Shown here: piece after piece, positions 1 through 6,039 of the stretch
Layout: each line of letters starts with the position of its first letter
Numbering within the stretch: the first letter of the stretch is position 1
NCBI GenBank assembly: GCA_046730475.1
Contig: JBKPIY010000052.1
Span: 1-19,413 of the forward strand
From: JBKPIY01 sp046730475
GTDB lineage: Bacteria > Actinomycetota > Thermoleophilia > Solirubrobacterales > 70-9
Direction: 5' to 3'
DNA: 19,413 nt
The notes under the pieces: generated by a model
Told to the model about the DNA's origin: nothing
The model's input: only the letters and a program-made list of their open reading frames with translations
Databases searched by the model: none
Program-made: the position numbers and the translations under genes

Positions 1-687
1 ATCCTGGTTCCGGCCCAGCGCCACGTGTTCGCGGTCTCCAACGGCGAGGCCGAGGTGGCCACGATCGACGACTCGGCCGACGGCTTTCGCCGCTACAAGT
101 CGCTCCAGTCCGGCGGTCGGACCACCGGCATGGTCGCCTTCCCGAACACCCTGCTCGTGCGGGGCGAGCGCGACTACCTGGTCGACCCGGGGCTGATCAT
201 GCAGGGAGCGCCGACGATCGGCGCCGTGGCGGAGCTTGGCGTGGCCCCGGAGGAGATCACGGACGTGATCCTCACCCATCTCCACTTCGATCACGCCGAG
301 GGCCTGGCCGGGTGGCCGCAGCGCCGCACCTACGTCCACCGGCTCGAGACCGAGGCGCCCTACGCCCAACTCGTCGCCGGGATCACCGAGATGGCCAACC
401 TCGAGATCCTCGACGGCGAGGAGGGCGAGATCGAGCCGGGCCTTCGCTGGATCCGCACCCCCGGCCACTGCGACGGGCTGATCTCTCTCCTCGTCGACAC
501 CGACGACGGCCTGGTGGTGATCGCCTCCGACTGCGTTGGGCCGCTCCCCGAGTACTTCGAGCGGATGGACCTCCCCGAGGACTTCGGCCCCGAGCGGGAG
601 GAGCTGCTGGCCCAGTGGCGGCGCATTCGCGATCTGCGGCCGCACATGGTGATTCCGGGCCACAACCCGCCCGTCATCCTCGATTAG
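1..687 (+). CDS. metallo-beta-lactamase-fold hydrolase, 5' end cut by window edge
   Basis: MBL-fold metal-dependent hydrolase. Counting from the in-frame GTG at 25, the metal-binding motif HLHFDH is at residues 85-90 (H85, H87, D89, H90). Further ligands are H148 (TPGHCDG), D169 (ASDCVGP) and H213 (IPGHNPP). This full set predicts a two-metal site. The substrate cannot be told from sequence; lactonase-like or quorum-quenching-type MBL enzymes share this layout. The frame is open to base 1 and reads ILVPAQRH before the GTG, continuing the same style of sequence, so the true start is probably left of the window and the GTG at 25 is internal. It is followed after 74 bp by a TetR gene on the same strand, which may regulate it, but nothing seen proves this. 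Fold assignment is firm, substrate unknown. Confidence 0.85.
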   Translation: MLVPAQRHVFAVSNGEAEVATIDDSADGFRRYKSLQSGGRTTGMVAFPNTLLVRGERDYLVDPGLIMQGAPTIGAVAELGVAPEEITDVILTHLHFDHAEGLAGWPQRRTYVHRLETEAPYAQLVAGITEMANLEILDGEEGEIEPGLRWIRTPGHCDGLISLLVDTDDGLVVIASDCVGPLPEYFERMDLPEDFGPEREELLAQWRRIRDLRPHMVIPGHNPPVILD

Positions 688-746
688 GAGCCAGACGCGA
701 CCCCCCGCAGCGGGTGCCGCGGCCCCGCCTGACCGACCCCAAGCCC

Positions 747-752
747 TAAACT
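747..752 (+). promoter_or_regulatory. putative -10 box (TAAACT) of the first TetR gene
   Basis: TAAACT fits the TANNNT -10 consensus and ends 9 nt before the ATG at 762. No Shine-Dalgarno sequence fits between, so the transcript would start at or next to the ATG (leaderless). No convincing -35 box is visible. Confidence 0.4.
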
Positions 753-761
753 CGCGCGGCG

Positions 762-1367
762 ATGGAAGCCGCGGGAGCCGAAAAGGAGCTGAGCGGAGCG
801 AAGGCGGGCCGGATCGTCGAGGCGATGCGCTCGAGCGTCGCCAGGCGGGGCATCTCGGGCTCCACATTCGAGCACGTCGCCCGCGAGGCCGGGGTGAGCC
901 GGGGCCTGCTCCACTACTACTTCGGCACCAAGGAGCGGCTCCTGGTCGAGGTCGTTCGCCGCGACACCGAGCACCGGATCGCGCGCCTGGACGAGCCTCT
1001 GGGCAAAGCCCGAACCGTCGACGACGTCCTTCACGCCCTCGTCGCCAGCCTCGAGGACTCGATCCAGAACGACCCCGGGTTCTGGGTGCTGCTGTTCGAT
1101 CTGTTCACCGCCGGCAGGCGCAACCCCGAGATCCAGCGCGAGGTGGGGGAGCTGTTCGCCCGCACCCGCGATCACGTGGTGGAGATCTTCCGGGCCAAGG
1201 AAGCCGAGGGGGTCCTCAACCTCCGCCTCGACGCCGACGCCGTGGTCGCCCTCCTGTTCGCGCTCGCCGACGGAATCGCGCTCCAGGTCCTCTCCGACCC
1301 CGAGCGCGACCACACGGACGTGATCGCCGCCGGCACCCTCGCCGCGCGACACCTCCTGACCGCGTAG
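762..1367 (+). CDS. TetR/AcrR family transcriptional regulator
   Basis: A 201-residue protein, the usual TetR length. The N-terminal helix-turn-helix is at about residues 33-61 (STFEHVAREAGVSRGLLHYYF, then the typical GTKERLL). The rest is the helical ligand-binding and dimerisation domain, whose ligand cannot be predicted. The ATG at 762 is preceded by a TAAACT box rather than a ribosome-binding site, consistent with leaderless translation. It lies downstream of the MBL hydrolase on the same strand and converges on the thioesterase-like gene, leaving only 22 bp between the two stops. The target could be the hydrolase, the convergent genes or itself. No operator-like palindrome was seen next to it. 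Family call is firm. Confidence 0.9.
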   Translation: MEAAGAEKELSGAKAGRIVEAMRSSVARRGISGSTFEHVAREAGVSRGLLHYYFGTKERLLVEVVRRDTEHRIARLDEPLGKARTVDDVLHALVASLEDSIQNDPGFWVLLFDLFTAGRRNPEIQREVGELFARTRDHVVEIFRAKEAEGVLNLRLDADAVVALLFALADGIALQVLSDPERDHTDVIAAGTLAARHLLTA

Positions 1368-1389
1368 GCGCCCCCGGCCGCCGTCGCCC

Positions 1390-2109
1390 TCAGCCCGGAT
1401 CGGCGGTCAGGATCGAGGCGTGGAGCTCGCCACTCGGGTCGGCGACCCAGATCGACGAGCCGGCCATCAGCAGCACCGCCTCCCCGGCCCCGGCGGGCGC
1501 CCGGTGCTCGACCTCGGCGTCGATCCGATCCGGCTCACGGTCTCGTTCGGCGAGGCGCTCCTCCACCGGGCCCCAGTAGTGAGAGTTGTTGACGTGGCCG
1601 GCGATGTCGAGATCGGTGGCGCGGAACGTCCACGTCTTTCGCGCGGAGTCGGACGGCGGCTCCGGGTGGCGCAGCCGGACGCTGGCGCCGCGTCCGGCGG
1701 CGCTCCCCGAGTAGGCGGCGACGAACTCGTCGTCCACCCGGAAGGGGCGCCAGGTCTCGTTGTCGAGGCAGACCCATAGCGCCACCGCCTCGACCCTCCC
1801 GCGCTCCCCCACGATCGAGGTGCGCCGCTCGGCCGAGAAGCGCCCGATCCCGCTGCAGAAGGTCCGAAGCGAGAGCTGCTCGCCGAAGCGGGGGAACGCC
1901 TCGACCCGGATCCGGGTGCGGCGAACGATCCAGGCGGCGCGGCCCTCCAACCCGGCGCCGACGAGGTCGAGGTAGGCGACATCCTGGAGCCAACGCGCGA
2001 TCGCGTCGAGCCGGGCCCGACCGGTGGGGGTGGCGTCGGCGATCCCGGGGCGGATTCGGTGCTCGTAGACGCGCCCGCTGGACGGGGCGGGGACGATCTC
2101 GGTGAGCTC
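1390..2109 (-). CDS. acyl-ACP thioesterase-like double-hotdog protein; start codon unclear
   Basis: Resembles the FatA/acyl-ACP thioesterase family, which releases fatty acids from acyl carrier protein. The first hotdog half holds WIVRRTRIRVEAFPRFGE; the second holds DLDIAGHVNN (residues 113-122 counting from TTG 1950). Plant enzymes have DxNxH here, so the catalytic Asn position is Ala. The first canonical start in frame is TTG at 1950, but the same frame continues upstream with clearly family-like sequence (ELTEIVPAPSSGRVYEHRIR, later RLDAIARWLQDVAYLDL) to about 2109 and beyond. No ATG, GTG or TTG exists in that frame before the phosphatase gene. An ATG at 2167 and a GTG at 2147 are in the other frames, separated from this one by three GATC units (2114-2125). 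The end coordinate given is the limit of recognisable family sequence, not a proven start. Probably last gene of the oxidase-phosphatase-thioesterase run. Confidence 0.75.
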   Translation of the reverse strand, partial: ELTEIVPAPSSGRVYEHRIRPGIADATPTGRARLDAIARWLQDVAYLDLVGAGLEGRAAWIVRRTRIRVEAFPRFGEQLSLRTFCSGIGRFSAERRTSIVGERGRVEAVALWVCLDNETWRPFRVDDEFVAAYSGSAAGRGASVRLRHPEPPSDSARKTWTFRATDLDIAGHVNNSHYWGPVEERLAERDREPDRIDAEVEHRAPAGAGEAVLLMAGSSIWVADPSGELHASILTADPG

Positions 2110-2113
2110 GGGC

Positions 2114-2125
2114 GATCGATCGATC
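2114..2125. repeat. three tandem GATC units at the 5' end of the thioesterase gene
   Basis: GATC occurs three times in a row. On the minus strand the ATG at 2167 would read into the thioesterase frame if one unit were missing, and the GTG at 2147 would do so if one unit were added. With three units neither start is in frame. This may be a sequencing indel, a slippage site, or chance. Confidence 0.5.
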
Positions 2126-2180
2126 GCGGTAGGGTGACCGATGCCACCGACGGGCGGCGTCCGCCATCCCGAAGAGACCG

Positions 2181-3839
2181 TCAGCTCTTCGGGATGACGA
2201 TCGTGGAGTTGTTCGGGCAGACGGAACCGGTGCCGTCCGTGCCCTCGTGCACCGGGCCCCCGTTGATGTCCTTGAGCTGCACGGTCAGCTTCTTCGGGGT
2301 GACCGTTACCTCGCCGTAGCTGAACACGTCGATGGCGGCGCAGGACATCCCCGGCCCTCCGTACGCGGGAGGCGTGGCAGGGGGAACCTTGAAGAATGCG
2401 CTCGCGACGAGGTTGCCGCTGCCCGCCCCCCCGACGTCGTCGATCTCCTGCTCGAAGGACTTGGTCGCGATCGGGCCGGTGGTGATGTCCATGATCCCGC
2501 TATCCACCGGGCCACCGGGCTCGAGCGTCTTCAGGCGCGCGTCGTTGACCAGGTTGGCGTGGACGTCGGTGGTGAGGAAGACGACGTTCCTCGCCTTGTT
2601 CTTGAGATAGGTGAGCAGCGCCTGGCGCTCGTGCGCGTAGCCCTCCCAGCGGTCGTACGGGAGGGCGTAGAACTGCTGGATCGGGACCTCGTTCATGATC
2701 ACCTTGAAGGTGGCCTTCGAGTGGCTGACGGCCCGCTCGAGCGTATGCAGCTGGCGGGCGCCGAGCATGGTGCGGTTTGGATCGTTGATCGCGCTCAGGC
2801 ACCCGGCCGGCGGGGGGGTCAGCAGCTGCGGGAGGACCAATGATCCAAATAGGTTGCGGGTGGGGTCCTGCGGCGCCGTCGGGGCGACGTCGGGGTCGCC
2901 ACTGCCCGGCGGGTTGTCGCAGACGCCGTTGGCGTCGGCCTTGGCGCTGCGGAACGAGCGCTCGTCGGGGAAGAACACCTCGAGGTTCTTGCCCCAGCGG
3001 ACGCTCCGGTAGATGCCGAGCTTCTTGCTGTAGGTGACCGGGGCGTAGTCGCGGAATGCATGAACGCCGTTGCGGTAGAGCTTCTCCGGCGAGATGCTGA
3101 TCCCGAGATCGGCCTTCGACTCGTGCCGGGAGAAGTCGTTGATGAACTCGTGGTCGTCCCATTGGTTGTAGACGCCCCCCGCGGCACGCAGGGCCTGAAG
3201 CGGCTTCTGGGCGAGGTTCATCCGGTACTTCTGCCACTTCTGCTTGATCGAGATCGCGTGCGGCACAACCACCGGCACCTCGGTGTCGCTGTAGATCCAG
3301 TCGCCCAGGATCACGTTGAAGTCGTTGTGCTCGGCCCGCATCCTGCTGAGCACGCCGAAGTCGTTCCAGAATGGCCGGTGCTGGCCGGCGGCCGGCTGGG
3401 CGTCCTGGTCGCCGGACCAGGCGAATCGGATCGTCCGCCTCGAGTTCGGAGCCGGGGCGGTCTTGAAGTGCCCCATCTCGCTGCGGGCCCCTCCCCTCCG
3501 GCAGAACCGGTAGCGGTAGCGGGTGTTGGGCCGGAGGCCGCCGATCCGCTTCTGCACGGTCAGGTTGTGGCCCTTGGTCGCCCGGACCAGGGCCCGGATC
3601 CCGGCGCCGCCCGTTCTCGCCAACGGGCATCCGCCGAAGCCGCCGTGGCGCTTGACCTGCAGCAGCACCCGGCCGGTCCGGCTCGACCGCGCCCACAGGA
3701 TCGCCGATTTGGCCGTGACGTCGGAAGCCGCGACCCCGAGGTTGAACCCCTTCGCCGCCGACGCTCCCTGGGGCACGAGCAGCAACGCCGCCGCGGCGAG
3801 CACGAGCGCGGATGTCGAACAAGCCCTCCTCAGCCCCAC
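2181..3839 (-). CDS. PhoD-like secreted alkaline phosphatase/phosphodiesterase
   Basis: A 552-residue protein with a Sec-type signal peptide: basic MGLRRA, then a hydrophobic stretch to about residue 28 ending ASA. Residues about 31-130 form the beta-sandwich PhoD N-terminal domain. The calcineurin-like metallophosphatase domain follows: SGDQDA at 142-147, LGDWIYSDTE at 178-187, QWDDHEFINDF at 226-236, NEVPIQQFYALP at 383-394 and TTDVHANLVND at 423-433. These match PhoD-family metal-binding blocks. The enzyme probably hydrolyses phosphate mono- or diesters outside the membrane. The start is GTG at 3839, needed to include the basic n-region of the signal. A TATACG sequence lies 9 nt upstream. 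It starts 61 bp after the oxidase stop codon on the same strand and is followed closely by the thioesterase. No Pho box was recognised, so phosphate control is not shown. Confidence 0.88.
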   Translation of the reverse strand: MGLRRACSTSALVLAAAALLLVPQGASAAKGFNLGVAASDVTAKSAILWARSSRTGRVLLQVKRHGGFGGCPLARTGGAGIRALVRATKGHNLTVQKRIGGLRPNTRYRYRFCRRGGARSEMGHFKTAPAPNSRRTIRFAWSGDQDAQPAAGQHRPFWNDFGVLSRMRAEHNDFNVILGDWIYSDTEVPVVVPHAISIKQKWQKYRMNLAQKPLQALRAAGGVYNQWDDHEFINDFSRHESKADLGISISPEKLYRNGVHAFRDYAPVTYSKKLGIYRSVRWGKNLEVFFPDERSFRSAKADANGVCDNPPGSGDPDVAPTAPQDPTRNLFGSLVLPQLLTPPPAGCLSAINDPNRTMLGARQLHTLERAVSHSKATFKVIMNEVPIQQFYALPYDRWEGYAHERQALLTYLKNKARNVVFLTTDVHANLVNDARLKTLEPGGPVDSGIMDITTGPIATKSFEQEIDDVGGAGSGNLVASAFFKVPPATPPAYGGPGMSCAAIDVFSYGEVTVTPKKLTVQLKDINGGPVHEGTDGTGSVCPNNSTIVIPKS

Positions 3840-3900
3840 TACCTGGACCGTATACCGGCCGGGCGGCAGAATCCACCCGAAAACTTGGTACGTATCTCGC

Positions 3901-5238
3901 TCAGGCGAGGACGGTCGGGGTGCGGGGAAAGATCCGCGACAGCCGGATCAGCTGGCGGAGGGAGCCGCGGGGGCGGATCCTTCGCCGGAGCATCGCCCGC
4001 CGCGGGTCGGCGCCGCGGATCGAGACGTCGATCCAGTCCGACCAGGTGCTCTCCAGGGTGAGGTCGGGTTCGGCGGCGAGCCCCGGCTCGGCGCGGCTGG
4101 AGCCGCTGTCGACTCGGAGGTGCCACGGCTCGGCGTCCTCGAAGCGCCACTGGATCGTCACCGGGCGGTCGACGGCGTCGGTGTGGGCGGAGCGGGCGAC
4201 GACGTCGAAGAAGAGCCGCTGCACCTCAGGCGAGGACTGCGGCCGGCCGATCGGCTCGCCCAGGACCCCGGCCTTCAGCAGCGCGATCTGGCGGGCAGCC
4301 CTCTCCTCGTGCGGCAGCGAGAAGTCCACCGGGAAGGTCCCGGGCGGCATCTCGTCGATCGGGTAGCCGGCCGCCCGCCACTTCGCCTCGACCGACTTCA
4401 TCCCCCAGGCGAAGATCTCCTGCATGGTGAAGCTGTAGGAGGTCTGGTAGCGCTCGTCCCAGCCGGGCGGTACCAGGACGGCGATGGTGTAGCGGAGGAC
4501 CTCGTTCAGGAGGTCGACGACGGCGGCCTTGCACTCCTCGGACTCGGCGAACAGCTCCGAGAGGACCTTGACCCCGAAGCCAATGTGCCGCTGCTCGTCG
4601 CGGGAGACGTTGTGCATGCCCTCCGAGAAGCCGGGCATCGTTCCCGCCTTCATGAAGTAGTCCTCGATGAAGTGCTGGCCGGGCTGGGCCAGCATTCCCT
4701 CGATCACCATGTGGTACAGCGCGATCGCCTGGGCGAACTTCGGCAGGGAGCGGTCCTTGCGAAGCTGGTCGGCCATCAGCACCAGGCGGTCGAAGACCCC
4801 GCGGTAGCCCCACCCGAGCTGGGCCTCGGTGAAGGCGAGCCCGGCCGCCAGGGTGTCGCCGGCGCCGATCACCTCCCTGAAGAAGCGGTGGAAGAAGACC
4901 GCGTGGCGCGCCTCGTCGACCTGCTGAGTGGCGAGGAAGTACTTCTGCTCCTCCTTCGGGGCAGCGTCGATATACGGGGAGAGGCCGTCGGTGACGGCGT
5001 CCTCGCCGTAGAAGAACATCGAGTAGGTCCACAGGGCCGACTTGCGCTGGATCTCGGTGAGCGCGTGCCAGCCCTTGCGGTCTTCCGCGAAGTCGATCTC
5101 GTAGGCGCTCCAGTTGCCCTGCTCCCAGCGGCGGTAGAGGTCCTCGTAGGAGATCTGATCGCCGGCGCGAGCGGGGACGTTCTCCCCCGCCGCCCCCCGG
5201 GTCCTCGCCCTCCGCTTCGTCCTCGTCGCAGTGCCCAT
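3901..5238 (-). CDS. R2lox-like di-metal oxidase fused to a C-terminal SCP2-like domain
   Basis: A 445-residue protein. Residues about 30-300 are an R2-type ferritin-like helical bundle. Putative metal ligands are E79 (FYGEDAVTD), E109 and H112 (DEARH), E180 (VIEGML), E214 and H217 (DEQRH). V82 lies three after E79 and Y175 five before E180, the spacing of the Val-Tyr ether crosslink in Mycobacterium R2lox. That favours R2lox (a Mn/Fe oxidase with a bound fatty-acid-like ligand) over a ribonucleotide reductase R2 subunit. Residues about 337-440 resemble an SCP2 sterol/lipid-binding domain (WHLRVDSGS, DLTLESTWSDW, GADPRRAML, RGSLRQLIRLSRIF). R2lox proteins are normally near 310 residues, so this is a long, fused form. 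GGAGGAG ends 4 nt before the ATG. No nrdA-like gene is present. It is divergent from a TetR gene and probably controlled by it. The in vivo substrate is unknown. Confidence 0.85.
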   Translation of the reverse strand: MGTATRTKRRARTRGAAGENVPARAGDQISYEDLYRRWEQGNWSAYEIDFAEDRKGWHALTEIQRKSALWTYSMFFYGEDAVTDGLSPYIDAAPKEEQKYFLATQQVDEARHAVFFHRFFREVIGAGDTLAAGLAFTEAQLGWGYRGVFDRLVLMADQLRKDRSLPKFAQAIALYHMVIEGMLAQPGQHFIEDYFMKAGTMPGFSEGMHNVSRDEQRHIGFGVKVLSELFAESEECKAAVVDLLNEVLRYTIAVLVPPGWDERYQTSYSFTMQEIFAWGMKSVEAKWRAAGYPIDEMPPGTFPVDFSLPHEERAARQIALLKAGVLGEPIGRPQSSPEVQRLFFDVVARSAHTDAVDRPVTIQWRFEDAEPWHLRVDSGSSRAEPGLAAEPDLTLESTWSDWIDVSIRGADPRRAMLRRRIRPRGSLRQLIRLSRIFPRTPTVLA

Positions 5239-5242
5239 CGCG

Positions 5243-5249
5243 CTCCTCC
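5243..5249 (-). promoter_or_regulatory. ribosome-binding site of the R2lox-SCP2 gene
   Basis: GGAGGAG on the minus strand, 4 nt before the ATG at 5238. It is one of the few strong Shine-Dalgarno sequences in the window and fixes this start. Confidence 0.65.
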
Positions 5250-5273
5250 GTCGTCTGATGCGTCGCCGCGGCG

Positions 5274-5280
5274 TATACTA
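5274..5280. promoter_or_regulatory. overlapping divergent -10 boxes for TetR (+) and R2lox-SCP2 (-)
   Basis: On the plus strand TATACT (5274-5279) and on the minus strand TAGTAT (5275-5280) both fit the -10 consensus and share five bases. The minus transcript would have a leader of about 30 nt carrying GGAGGAG. The plus transcript would start inside the adjacent operator palindrome. -35 boxes are not clear. Confidence 0.5.
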
Positions 5281-5300
5281 ACTGACTGGCCGGTCAGTTA
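5279..5300. promoter_or_regulatory. 22-bp inverted repeat, probable TetR operator
   Basis: The arms are TAACTGAC and GTCAGTTA around the centre TGGCCG; 10 of 11 base pairs are complementary (mismatch T5287/G5292). It lies between the divergent TetR and oxidase genes and touches both putative -10 boxes. TetR proteins usually bind such palindromes in their own divergent promoter region, so binding here could repress both genes. Confidence 0.75.
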
Positions 5301-5305
5301 GGAGC

Positions 5306-5971
5306 GTGAGGTCGATCACGGAGAGGGCCGAAATCGATATTGCCGCGCCACGCCGCCGGATGCCCGCCGAGGACCGGCGGGTGGCGATCCTGGAGGCCGC
5401 CCGCGGCGCCTTCGCCGAGGGCGGCTACCACCGGACCTCCCTGGACGCCGTCGCCGAGCGGGCAGGCGTATCGAAGGCGCTGCTGTACGAGCATTTCGAC
5501 TCCAAGCGCGAGCTCCACGCGGCGATGCTCGAGCTCCATGTCCGCGAGCTGGTCGAGCGGATCAGGGCCGCGGTCGAGTCGGCCGAGCCGGGGGAGCGGC
5601 GGATGCGCGCCGGCCTCGAGGCCTTCTTCACCTTCCTCGAGGAGCGCCGCGGAGCCTCGGCGATCATGCTCCGCAACACCGGCGACCCCGACGTTGCCGG
5701 GTGGCTCGCCCGCCTCCGCGACGAGATCGCCGCCGAGATCGTCGCCCTGATGACCGAGGAGGTCGAGGAGGTGCTCGGTGCCGAGGTGAACCTCCGCGGC
5801 TCGGTCGAGATGTTCGCCCAGCAGATGATCGGGGCGATGCAGTCCCTCGCCGACTGGTGGAGCGGGCACCAGGAGGTGTCCCGCGAGCGGGTGGTCGCGA
5901 CCGCGATGGAATTCGCCTGGGTGGGGATGGAGCGCATCAGCCAGGGCGAGCGCTGGAACCCGGCCTCCTGA
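5306..5971 (+). CDS. TetR/AcrR family regulator, divergent from R2lox-SCP2
   Basis: A TetR protein of 221 residues from GTG 5306. The helix-turn-helix is at residues 45-64 (SLDAVAERAGVSKALLYEHF), followed by DSKRELH. The C-terminal part is a helical ligand pocket with several aromatic residues (LADWWSG at 181-187). The start is uncertain: the GGAG before GTG 5306 leaves only one base of spacing, and the family-like sequence begins near residue 20, so the ATG at 5360 (MPAEDRRV) is an alternative giving 203 residues. The gene begins just after the 22-bp palindrome, so autoregulation and control of the oxidase are likely. A fatty acid or acyl-CoA inducer would fit the neighbours but is inference. 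Confidence 0.9.
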   Translation: MRSITERAEIDIAAPRRRMPAEDRRVAILEAARGAFAEGGYHRTSLDAVAERAGVSKALLYEHFDSKRELHAAMLELHVRELVERIRAAVESAEPGERRMRAGLEAFFTFLEERRGASAIMLRNTGDPDVAGWLARLRDEIAAEIVALMTEEVEEVLGAEVNLRGSVEMFAQQMIGAMQSLADWWSGHQEVSRERVVATAMEFAWVGMERISQGERWNPAS

Positions 5972-6039
5972 GGTGCCCAAGGACGCGGAGGCGGTGTCCG
6001 GAGGAAGAGGAAGGTTCGCGGCCAGGGGACCGGCAGGCC

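Noticed and set aside
2500..3876. A second minus-strand frame overlapping the PhoD-like gene
   Set aside because: Arg/Gly/Pro-rich shadow; the PhoD frame has a signal peptide and all metallophosphatase blocks.
3901..5238. Annotation as ribonucleotide reductase R2 subunit
   Set aside because: Ligand and Val/Tyr spacing fit R2lox, there is an extra SCP2-like domain, and no large-subunit gene is nearby.
3523..5301. A long plus-strand open frame antisense to the R2lox-SCP2 gene
   Set aside because: High GC content creates long open frames opposite real genes; its protein is repetitive in Arg, Gly, Leu and Val and shows no domain, whereas the minus strand encodes a motif-complete enzyme.
5972..6039. 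Terminator between the convergent TetR and acyl-CoA synthetase genes
   Set aside because: No stable stem followed by a T-run on either strand.
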